Below are positions 30,301 to 43,200 of a stretch of DNA of 64,000 nucleotides, piece by piece. Source of the stretch: Rugalucina vietnamica (taxonomy: Eukaryota; Mollusca; Bivalvia; Lucinida; Lucinidae). Made by a program: the position numbers and the translations under genes. The DNA lies in the NCBI GenBank assembly GCA_964017185.1, contig OZ024869.1, positions 7,214,501 through 7,278,500 on the forward strand. The letters run 5' to 3'. Below the pieces are notes generated by a model. It worked only from the letters and a program-made list of their open reading frames with translations. It did not search any database and had not been told where the DNA came from. Positions within the stretch are counted from its first letter, which is position 1. Each line of letters opens with the position of its first letter.

Positions 30301-33300
30301 GTTTGCATATGTGATAATATGTATGTTTCCTTCCCTCTGGTTATCAGCAGAAACGATTTTGTGCTGATAACCGGAAAACATGTATTTTGAATGGGGAGAG
30401 GTTATCATAGCTGCATGTGACATTGTCGCGTCACAGAATATGTGACGTCAGGTGAAATGACATTACGTCATTTTAATGGCGCCATTTTTTTTATGCCCCC
30501 AACTTCGGAAGAAGTTGAGGGGGGCATATTGGTTTGGGTCTGTCTGTGCAGTGCAGTGCAGTGCAGTGCAGTCAGTCAGTCAGTCAGTCAGTCTGTTATG
30601 TGTGAGTAACGCTTAGCACTCGGTCAGGAACCGTTAGAGCTAGGATCTTGAAATTTGGTATGTAGTTTGTATATGAAAATTAAGAGGACCCTTGTTTTTT
30701 CTTTCAGGTAAATTCAAGGGGCTAGGGGCCCATTCTGTGAGAGTTATTTCCCTTTTTAATTCTTGATAAAGTGAATAGATAGTGGGTACCGGTACCTTGT
30801 TTGTGCAACTCCTCCTACAGTTTTATTCCGATTCTCTTGAAACTTTACAGATGTTGTGACCATGCTTTGAAAATATGCATGTGGTTTGGATATAATCCTC
30901 AGATTAATTTTTGTCACTTTTTTCGCAATTTGAACTTAGCCATTTTTCGAGCATTTTCACAATGAAAGTGAATGGGCAGTGGGTACCTTGTGTGCACAAC
31001 TCCTCCTACAGTTTCATGCCAATTCATTTAAAACTTTACATGTGTTATGGGCATGGTCTGAAGATATGCATGTGGTTTGGATATAATCCTCAGATTAATT
31101 TTTGTCACTTTTTTCGCAATTTGAACTTAGCCATTTTTCGAGCATTTTGACAATGAAAGTGGGTACCTTGTGTGCGCAACTCCTCCTACAGTTTCATGCC
31201 AATTCATTTAAAACTTTACATGTATTATGGGCATGGTCTGAAGATATGCATGTGGTTTGGATATACTCCTCAGATTATTTTTTGTCATTTTTTTCACAAT
31301 TTGAACTTAGTCATTTTTTTCAGGCATTTTAGTGAATGGATAGAGGGTACCTTGTGTGCGCAACTCCTCCTACAATTTAATACCGATACTTTTGAAACTT
31401 TGCAGACATTGTGACCATGCTTTAAAGATATGCATGTGGTTGGGATATACTTCTCAGATTAATTTTTGTCACTTTTTTACACTTTGAACTTAGTCATTTT
31501 TTGGACATTTTTACATCTTGAAAGTGACTTACCAGTTGGGGGCATAGTGTTTCATAAACACATTTTCTAGTTCTTCCCAAAAATCGGTACTTTCCGAACG
31601 TCTACATAAAACTTTCTTTGAATAGATGATTTTTAAGGTGTGATAAACAGATTATAACACAGACATTTTGGTCATCGCCCTTAGTATCAACTCTTGACCA
31701 TTATCAGCCCTCAAGCTAAAGCCCTTGGCCTTGATAATGGAGTCTCAGGTTGATACTGCGGGCGATAACCAAAATGCCTGTGATAATCTCAAAATATAAC
31801 ATGCACAGATCCAGACAGGGATCAGGGTTCCTGACTCCGACATGGAATTGAAAATTGACACATACTAAACATTCATGAGAAATAAGTTTGTCCGTCTGTT
31901 TGATTTGTGGAATAACATTCCATTCAACAGTTATGGTCATGTTGGGACGTTTCTTCCGTTGTATGGGACTTTAACCCAACATTAGCAGGCAGGGGCTGCA
32001 TAACTTAATGTGTTGCATACTTGAAAGTATTGAAGGCTTCAAAGTGAGCCACTGCATAAGAAACCAACAAAATACTTGGGCGAAAACAAAGGCACTGATC
32101 AGCTTCGTGGTTAGATCAGCTTCGTGGTAACCGCTATACAATCCCTCTTCTACTTAAATACGAAATTTCAAGCCTCTAACCATCTTCTATGACTGTACAG
32201 CCCAGTTTGTGTCGGACCTGGTTGGAACCCAATTTGTTGGTTTTCTCACGCACAGGCTCAAGTATAAATGGATAGGAAGGAACTAATTCCAGGGTATCAT
32301 GTATGAGCATAATGCCAAATGCTTTGAATAAAGGAACCAATGAATCCTTTACATCTGAATCAGTGAATGCATCAAAAGAGCATATCTGACAACAAATTCT
32401 CAATACATGTACTTGTTTAAAAAATATAATTTCATGTATAGGAAAACACAAGAAACTTAGGAATATAAATTGCATATTTTTTTACTTTTCAGTACAGAGG
32501 GGATGGCGGCAATAGAGGTACAATGATTTATATATCGTCAATATTTACTGGTATTATTTAGACATTAAATATTGTTCTGGGGTCAGGTATCAAAACCTTG
32601 TAACTCGACTTTTGGCCAATATGCTTTTTTGCACTGCATGAATATAAACCATTCAGAGCACATTCTATCAAATTTTCATAGTTCTAGGCCAATCAGAACA
32701 CATAAAAGATTACAAAAATTGCTTGAGTTACGAGTATTTGGCACAGTATTTTCACCGTTTATAGGCAAAATGTTGTATAACATGAATTAGGGTCAAAAAG
32801 TCATGTCACATCCAATCATTTGCGAAAAAATGGGTCAACAAGTCATATCTCAGACTCATCCAATTATTTGATTTTTTTTTCCATGATCCTTTTCATTATG
32901 CCCCCAACTTTGAAAAAGTTGGAGGGGCATATTGCTTTCGGTTTGTCTGTCTGTCTGTCTGTATGTCTGTCTGTATGTCTGTTACACATTTTTTGTAACT
33001 TCTGAATGGTGCATGCTAGGGATTTGAAATTTCATGTGTGTATTCTTCATGAAAAAATAGTTGACCTGTATTTTTTTTTCATGTCCGAGTTATGCCCCTT
33101 TTCTGAGTTATGTCCCTTTGAAAACAAAATTTTAAAATCTTGTGTGCAAGATATCTCAAAAAGTATTTTAGCTAGAGCCTGCATATTTGGTATAATTGTT
33201 GGGGTTGAGGTGTAGATGACCTGATTAATTTTTGAGAACTTTCCGTCAAATTTTGACAAAATCATGGAATTTTGAAATTTTTATTGATTTTTTTCCACTT

Positions 33301-36300
33301 TTCAGTGAAATTTGAAACTTTTGAACGATGAATGCTAGTGTTTTGAAATTTCATATACAGATTCCTCATGAAAAAACAGTTGACCCATATTTTTTTTCAT
33401 TTCCGAGTTATGCCCCTTTTTGGAGTTATGTCCCTTTGAAAACAAAATTTGAAAATCTTGTGTGCAAAATATCTCATAAAGTATTTGCCCTAGAGCCTTC
33501 ATATTTGGTATACTGGTTGGGACTGAGAAGAAGATCACCTGATTAACTTTTGAAGACTTTCTATCAAATTTTGACAAAATTACTCCATTTAGAAAGTTTT
33601 ACCCAATTTCTAACTTTGTAAAAAGCTTACACTCTGTTTTAGCATCGAGGTCAAAACAGAGGCAACCGAACAGCTTCTTCAGGAAATTAAATTTCACTTC
33701 TTTTGAATGAAATAAATGAATCATGCAAATTGCCAGTTTAGGTACAAGCATACAGTTGGGGGCATAGTGTTTTACAAACACGCATTTCTAGTTAATTTAA
33801 GAAAGAAAAAAAATTGTCATATAGTTGGAAAATCGCAGATACAAGGATTTGGTACCCGGCCGACGGTTTTCTGATTCCTGAATCTGTCTACAATTTTGTT
33901 CAAACACCAACATTATTCTGTAGAGAAATTGCTGTCCAGATGGCAGGGGAGGTGTGTTTGTGTTGGGGTTGGGGGACAGCTGACAGCATGGCCTAAAATG
34001 TGTACAGTGAAAGTCATGAGTATCACAACATTTATTAAGGGTTGAAGCGGTATAACTAAGCTAAAAGCAATTTTCTATGTAACTAACTTTCTTATCCCCT
34101 TTTATGGCTGTACAAACTGGTTAGTATTAGACCTGATTAGAAAGTGTAAAGATAAGGACCCAGTTGTTCAAAGCATCGTTAGCTTAATGATATCGTTAAG
34201 ACATAAATTTGTTAAGCAAATATCAGCTAAAGTAACAAATACACTGTTATTTTTTGTTGAAAAAATGTGAGAATCCTTTGCAGTGCAAAGGATTCTCACT
34301 TTTTTTCAACAAAAAATAACAGTGTATTTGTAATATTCTTGTTTGAAATTTTAACGAAACGTTAACTAACGACATCGTTAATTTTGAACAACTGGGCCAA
34401 GTTTGTTAGTGATACTCATATACTGTATATCTTCAGGGACTTCTGCGATATGCCCTGGTCCTCAAAGACTTATGCTCGATTGTCCAGGTCAGGTATCTTC
34501 TTGTATAATATATGAGCCACCTCGTGGGAAAACCAACAATGTGGTTTCCAAACAGGTCCGACACAAATCGACCTGTACAGTCGCAGAAAAGAGCTAGAAG
34601 CTTGAAATTTTTGAGTTAAGTAGAGGAGGAATTGTACTATCCGAGTAGTGAAAACAAAGGTGCTGATCAGCTTCGCGGTTACCGCGAAGCTGATCTGCGC
34701 CTTTGTTTTCGCCTATGCAGATTGTTGGTTTTCCCATGGGGCGGCTCATATATCTACTGAAAATAACCATTGACACAACCCATTTTCTGGACCAAATTAC
34801 AGAATTTTGTACAAGCTATTAACCAAATACAGTTCTGTATCACCATCCTACATTTTTTACCCAACAACATAAAATCCAGCAACTAAATCCATAATTTAAA
34901 TCTGAATGACAACCAGAGTTTCAAGCAACAAGCAAGTGGTTTGCTTGTCATTAAAGAAACAAAATTTACAAGATTAACAACTTTTTACCAGATACTAAAG
35001 CTCTGATGTGAATATTTGCACAGTTATAATCATCAAAATTTTGGCGCAACATTGTTTGGTATGTCTACACAACATCATGATTTTACCATTTTACTGACTT
35101 CTAACTGCACTGTTGCTTATGTTTTGTAGGTGCATATAGAAAAATCTTTACTTAATAACCTTGATCTGATGGGTTAGATCACTTCTCATGGCTGTGTCAG
35201 GAAAGACATAATCAGACTCAGCTTTGTCTTGTCTGATTCAGTCTTTCCTGATGTAGCCACCGAACTGAAGCATTTTGTTATGATATAACTTTGAAGCGTT
35301 TTGTATCTCATAAGAAAGTTTGGACAAGCAAAAAGCAAGACTTGCTTACACTTAGTGTACTCATGACTCAAATCATCAGGAAAACATGTCCGTGGAATAA
35401 ATACCACCTAGAACTCCAATTTTATATGATAAAACTGAGAGTACAGTGTACAGGGGTATAAAAAGAAAAATATCCAAAATTTTCTGTTGGCATTTTCATT
35501 TATTACAACTTTGAAAATTTCTGTATATTACATAGTTGTGTTTTCTTATTGATTTATTATATAGATGCCACACAGGCTGGAAGTCCAGTTGTCAGGGGTG
35601 GATCACCTGGGATCTTATATCTGCGGACTGACAGTGCCTACAGTAGTCACAGTCAGGAGAGATCACACGATGATCTGGCACAACAAGATCAAGCTGAGGG
35701 TAAGAAAATAAGACATGTTTGTTTGTTGCCTTACATTCCAGTCAACAGCTATGGTCATATCAGGATGTATCTTCCATTTGATGGGACCTCTACCTAACAT
35801 GACATGCAAATTGTGTTAACCACCCAAGTAAGGCCTAAATGATTTAGCTATATGTGTGGTTCCGGTTTCCCTACCTGCTCTAATTTTTCCTTCCTACCCT
35901 AAACATTAAAATTGTCTTTGGAGAGAAAAACAACTAAAAATAGCCACATTGTCCGATTTTGATGCTGTTTTCTGTGTTAAATGTTTTGACTAAATTAAAG
36001 GAATCGATTCGGAAACGCATATTTGGCCCTGTACATATTCATTTTGATGTTACAGTACGTGTTACAAATCAAATTCCACCGATTTACCCCATAATAAGTA
36101 CACAATCATCGTTTGAAAATTACGCTAAAATGCGTCTCGAATCACGAAGGTTGCCGCCATATTTGTTTACCTGTGATGTCACTCACTCACTTTCGGTTGA
36201 GAGCCATTTACAAGCGATCGTACTCCACTTCATTTTATCGATAAAATTCCCACATTAAGGTAAGAAAAAAAAAAAGAAAAGCAGAAAAAAAAAACTCTGT

Positions 36301-39300
36301 CACAGGGATCTCGCGGACGCAGGACCCAAAGTCCCAGGACGAGTAAATCTGGGCTCAGACACATGTTTTCCTCAGTGGTGATTCCCGGGGCGCAAGTTGT
36401 TTTTGCCGCGATACGTCCCAATATTTACCTATGTTTTGTTGTCTATGAGCCAAAAAAGCATCTTAGAGACATCCATCCGAGTGTATTTCGCACCTTTATG
36501 ATGTAAATCCAATCAAAATTATGTAACGATAGTTAGGTAGTCGATAATCTTTCATACGTATAATAGCGATCAAACGATTTAAAGAATGGCGGTCGCATCT
36601 TTTGATGGCGCATGTCTTTATGTAAACAACTTATAATTGCGATCAAACGATTTAAAGAATGGCGGTCACATCTTTTGATGGCGCGTGTCTTTATGTAAAC
36701 AACTTTGATTGCAGTCATTGTTGACAGGTCAGCTGACCGTTTGATGCGTGTTTACCGTGTCACATGCTAAAAATAATTATCCGCATGAATGAAAATCTTT
36801 TCTGGATTGGTGATTAACAAATTAGAAACGCATGCGCATTGAAAAACAATTAGTGATGGGCGGTTCACCTCCGATTATGAATTTAATAAAATAGATAACT
36901 AAAGCAAATTAATCAAATTATGTAAAAAAAAAAAAAAAAAAAAGTGAGATTACCCCTTGAGTGTGTACCGATTCCGTTTTGGAATAAAATGGATGAAAAA
37001 CTTGCGAATTCCTATTCTTTTTCTATTGTGCGCGATTCGTTGACGAATTGTATGTGAAATGCCAAAATTCGGAATAAAAACTACCGTGCGCAGATACATG
37101 TAACATTAATTCCATTCCGTTCAAACTGGATTATTAATAAGAATTAGTGAAAATGTCTACACCTACGATTTTTTATCGCTTTGGGGGAAGCGAAAAGCAG
37201 ACGACAGGTATCTGGAAAAAACTTTTACCTTATTTCTGTGGCTTGTTTTTACAGTTAATCGCCTGGCACTGAGGCATCTTCAGTAAAAATTATTCTCCGG
37301 TATTATTACATAAACCCTTCTGTCAAGTTAAACGTAGAAAATATCCACAAATACAAAATAAAATAACGAAAATTATCGCGAGAATATTTGAACGTCTTGC
37401 AATTGAAATGAGCGGCTTTATACTGGTTACCGCGTTCACCGTGTAATTATCGATAAACCGGTAACCATACCCGATAAAGATGGCGATTCACTCAGATGCA
37501 GGAAAAAACGAAGGTTTCCCAACTTTGAATACGAATATTTTGCGTAACAAACCCGATATGCATTCTCTTGTACCAGGAATGAATTTATGATGGTATTTTA
37601 CGTATACATACGGCGTCTTATGCGGTTACGAATCCATTCCTTTAAATAATACTCCCAACCTACATGTACCTACCCTAATTTTTGGGGGCATTAAACAGGA
37701 ATCACACATATATTTCATTTAGGCCTAAACAACTAAAGCATATGTAAATAAGATATGTCATGCATATATAAAAATATTATACAATTATTGACTATTGAGT
37801 CATTGAATATGATGTGATATCCAACAGAGATTACCAATATTGACCGAGGCGAAGCCGAGGTCAATATTGGTAGTCTCTGTTGGATATCACATCATATTCA
37901 ATGACTCAATAGTCAACAATTGTTTTATTATATAACACTTTTTATACAAACATGATAAAAATAATTTTAAAATAGCTATTACATACAGTTTACATATAGT
38001 CCCAGCATGACTGAAAAATGTTCATTGGGACATTAAGTCTAAATTCAAATAAACTTAATAGTAATAAACATCATTTGTAACTGCTTGACAGTAATCAATG
38101 TAATTTCCAATGACAGAGGGAGTTCTAAATTTAGTAACATATATTCAATGGGAAAAACCCCAGGTCATAGAATATGACAAAATATGCAATGGACTGAAAG
38201 CATTGTCTGAAATACTGTCTATTTATAGTTATATAATAAATATGTTTATACTAGTTCTTTTGGAAGCAGGGAAAATATTAGGAAATAGGAAAACACAAAG
38301 AAATATGGTGGATCATATTGCACAATTTTGGGCGATAATCACTCATCAGTGACCCTTTAATTATACACCTATCTTTGGAATTTCTGAATAGGTTCAGTAT
38401 AAAGCAGGCCATGTAGCAACAAATGAGGGTTCTTAGTTCTGATTTTAGAATTAGATAAATTGAATTTCTTGTATGGAGAAAAAATCTTAATAATAATTTC
38501 CTAGTTGTATGCAATGGAATTAATCATACTATTGAGATAATAAAGCTATTTAAAGTGATTATTCAAAAAATAAAACAAAACAAAACCAAAACCAAAAAAA
38601 AAAAAAAAAAAAAAAACTAGTCATTTGAATGTCGTCACAAATTTTGTCATTCTTGGCATTTATTTTCATGTATGGCTTAACAACATTACCCTTTATAAGC
38701 CTCATCTAATTCTAGCTCTGGGCAAGCTGAACCCTGAGGCAACTCCTGTGAAATCTCCAGGTTCCTTTGTAGGGGGTAGGGAAGATGTTTCCCAGCCTGT
38801 GTCTTCTCCAGCAACACCAGATCAGAATAATTTTGCAGGTAAGTTTCCTTCAAAACCAGACACATATTTATGGCAGCTTGAACACATTACGAAAACTTGC
38901 CCATGCAATCTACAGAGATTTTTGAAGTTGTAAAAATTGAAAATTTTCATTAGAAAAAATTTGATATTTTTCTTATTTTTGCTCAAAACCTAGATTGTGG
39001 ATACACGTTAGAACCGCCTCGGCGAGGCGGTTCTAACGAGTACCCACAATCTATGTTTTGGAGCAAAAATAAGAAAAATAGGTATACCCCTGCATACCCC
39101 AGTTTTACTATATAAATGTGGGGTTCAAGGGGGTATACATTATACGGATATGTTTTCGTGATGATACATACCATCACCTTAGCGCAAAAACAGTGTAACT
39201 ACCAAATGCTAATTTTTCAGGAGAGACAAGAAACTTTTTGATTTTAGTATTACACATATAGGCACATCAAAAAGCAGCTTGAAAACATCTCACTTATTGT

Positions 39301-40188
39301 TCTCATCTATATGTAAAATAAGTTTGTTTAATAATGGCCACATCTAGTGTATTCTTTGTTAGCTACAGTATAGAATGTTTAAAAATGGCAGACATTAGTA
39401 CAGGAAAAATTAAAGAACATGTCTAATACCCTTTTATTTGCAAGAAATGCTGTGAGTTTTCAATTTTATCAACCAGTGATAGTCTCTGTCATGCCTGTAA
39501 AAATGGATATACATGTATATGGTTTTGCATTTGTCTTTAATTATGATAAATTATCCAGTCTGAGCAGTCAAAAAATAGAATTTGATGGAATTAATTTAGT
39601 TGATTTGCATAACCTGGAAAGCAAGCAGTAGCCACACAGGTGATCAGTCCCTTTGTTTTCAAAATATATCCGATAATAACCAATGTCTGTAATCACTGAA
39701 GGACCGTATGGAAGATTGGCATTTGTGCTTCATATGTTATCGTCCTAAAATGTAGAGATTATTATCATTATTATTATTACCGCATAGATAGTTATATTTC
39801 TGTTTCTGTATGGTGTAGGGCCTATTCAGCATCAACACACCAGGAGAGCTTAGTAGCACTTATGGAGGGCTGCTTTAAATTATATTTCTCGTCTTTCTAA
39901 AGTAGCTAACTTCTGCTGCTGTACAGGTGGTTTTGTGTCATATCATGCCAAGAAAGCTGCTCTTGAGATGTGACTTATTATACCCCGCCACTTAAAAAAG
40001 TGCGGGGTATTATGTTATACCCTCCAAAAAAATTTGCGTTCGAGTGTCCGTCCGTCCGTCTGTCCGTCCGTCCGTCTGTCCGTCTGTCTGTCCGTCCGTC
40101 AGCGTTTCGTTTCCGGGCTCTATCTTGAGCATTTATTGACTGATTTTCTTCAAACTTTGTATAGGAGTTTATATCAGGAAGGAGTGGT

Positions 40189-40220
<32 letters not shown>

Positions 40221-43200
40221 GGAAGGAGTGGTTTGGGATTGAAGATGGGTAAATTTCGTCAAATAAGTACAGAGTAATGGCCCTTGATTTATGTTAAAAT
40301 TTCGTTTCCGGGCTCTATCTTGAGTATTTATTGACCGATTTTCTTCAAACTTTGTATAGGAGTTTATACCATGAAGGAGTGGTCTGGGATTGAAGATGGG
40401 TAAATTTCGTCAAATAAGTACAGAGTTATGGCCCTTGATTTACGTTAAAATTTTGTTTCCGGGCTCTATCTTGAGCTTTTATTGACCGATTTTCTTCAAA
40501 GGGGGGGTCTCATATGCGCCCACGCACCAATTTTGTTCTTGCTTTGCATGGCAAATGCCTTGATTCTAACACCTATAAAAATGCATTTATTTGTTTTGTA
40601 AAACATTTTTAGGCCTCAGGATAGCACCCTGACTTACTCCACCTTTGTGACCATACCTGCATTTTTCTTTTCCTATATATTATAACTTATTTAACTTTTA
40701 TTAAACCAATTAAAACTGGTATTCAAAAAGGACTCCACATGGGTGACTTTGATACCATTTTGGCTTAAATAGATTAACAGATAGAGTTTTTATGGAAACT
40801 TAAACTTGAAATTATCAAAATTTTATTAAAAGTAATTTCGAGAATGACAAATTGTGTCTCATATTTTGATATGTTCCAGTGCTTGTCAACCTATGATACT
40901 GTCCATAAAATTGGCCAGTGGTACCCTCTTCATGCTGGTAAAGTTTTATAAATTTTCAAAACCGGTAACACTGTTAAAATGTACATGATATACATGTTGG
41001 TCAATTTTTGACAAAAATGAATTTTAATGTTTTTAGCTGTTCTTTCGTCTAAAATCATGTTATTCCATATTTTTATCATTGGAAATGAAAAACTACACAA
41101 GTAATATGAATTCTTAATATAAAAATGGTTATTTGATTTGGCAATTTCACATATGTTATAGTGACCTACCTTAAAGTTATTATCAATTTTTCATACAATT
41201 GATCAGCAAACATTTTCAGGTTTAAATATATTAATGAAATGTTTTTGCTACTATAATTTCATCACTTAATATTTCTTTAGGTTTAGATGTATTTGGATAA
41301 TTCTACTCGAGTAACATTCATTTAATTTGTGATTGACCACCGTAATGGTAATAGACATTTGACTGATTCCTCCATTTGTTTTACCATCTTTGTATTGTCG
41401 TTTATAAGATTACTCATAACTTAACTTATTTAATTGTTGCTGATGCCAACTTTAGTTTAAAGATTGACAAGAATACCAAATACAGTGGCATTTTCTGACT
41501 TTTCGATCACTATTATCTTTATACTTATCCAGTAAGTGCATACGTAATTCAGCTATGTAACAGGCTTTTTGTAAGTGTTCAGATGTGATGATAAGGTATA
41601 ACTTTCACTTTTAATATCAGCTTTGATTTAATTCTTCATTAAACATATCCATTATTGACAATTTTTCTACCATTTAAATGTGGTTCTTTTTCCTATTTTT
41701 GAAATGAATATTAGAGCAATTGAGCAGTCAGACAAATATCCAAACTTGATTAAAAATCTCAAGGTTTATAACAGATTTATGAATCCATTAATGTTCATGC
41801 ATTTATTTTAATAAATAGTCAATTATAAATACAGCAAAATGTTTGTGATTTCATGCTGATAGTTATCTAGATACTCTTCTTTAATCCTATCCTTAGTTAG
41901 AAAGCATAGCTGTTTTGTTAATTATATGTCAGCTAGGTAAAAAAAAACCAACTTGTCAGCTACATGTAAGTTTATAAGTTCAAAAGCCCCATTTCGATTA
42001 AGGGTTTCCAATATTGTGAAGTGTTGGAAGTATGTTTGAAACTTCCAGTAATAGGTTTTCCTGCTGTAGCAGGTGATAAAATGCATGCATAAGATTAATA
42101 GCTTTCATCTTAGATATGATATATGGTATGACCTGTTTCAAACAAGCTATTATATTGGTAAAATGCTGTCTATTAAGTACATGCGTTTAATGCTTCAAAT
42201 GGATGAGAAAAACACAATCAGTTAACCAGTTCCTCTTGTTAATAGTAACTTATCATATAATTTTATCTATTTATTCTTCATCCTATTGGTTTTGCTTCAT
42301 TATATAAGTTGGGTGGATGGGGTGTTTTTCTGAGGTCGTGATATAGTAATCAGCAGGAAATGAACTGCCTCATTGGCTTTATTTTATGCAGACATTTTAT
42401 GAGTTACAGGATGTAGAAATCAACAACATAGCTGTATAAGTTAATTTAATTAATTAATAACTAAACAACGTAATTTTTGGAAAAAAAAAATAATCAAAAC
42501 AGTAAAAACTGGGTCATTGCATCATAAACATGAATTATAGAGAATGGCTAATAGATAGAATCATGTTCTAAAATCTAATTAAAAATGGGCAGATATGCTT
42601 TATAAGGTCCAAGACAGGGTGCAATTTTCTCACTTAAATCAATATTCAAAATAAATATAATAGCATTGATGGTCATGCAAGACACAAAATTGTTTAGCTG
42701 GAAAATTATTCACAAAAAGTTTGCTCTGTAACATGTGAATACCATAAAACACTTATATTTGGATAAATCATTATTAATTTTACGTTTTTCAGAATTCTGA
42801 CTTGTATCATTCAATGTTCTAGAAAAAGATGTTACCGGTCTTCAAATTTCATGCAATTTTCAGCATATAATCTATATATGTGTAGCCTAATTTGAGGCTA
42901 AAATTATAGGTTGACAAAACCTGGAACATGTTAAAATTGAAAATCAAACATGTGGTTACTCCATTATGGAGCTAAAATTTGGGGTCGTCTGCAAAACAAA
43001 TGCTAATCAGCTGAATTCAATATTATAGCTATCAACAATTATGCAATACCACAATGATGGGTGATCATTCTAGATCATTTTACAAACAAACAGAACTAGG
43101 AAGAGGCTATTATGACGGTTATGGGCGACTTTAATCACACATCCCCCTAAATTCAGACCCCTCTAATATAAAATGTTGTATTTAAAAATTTTAAGTAGTT

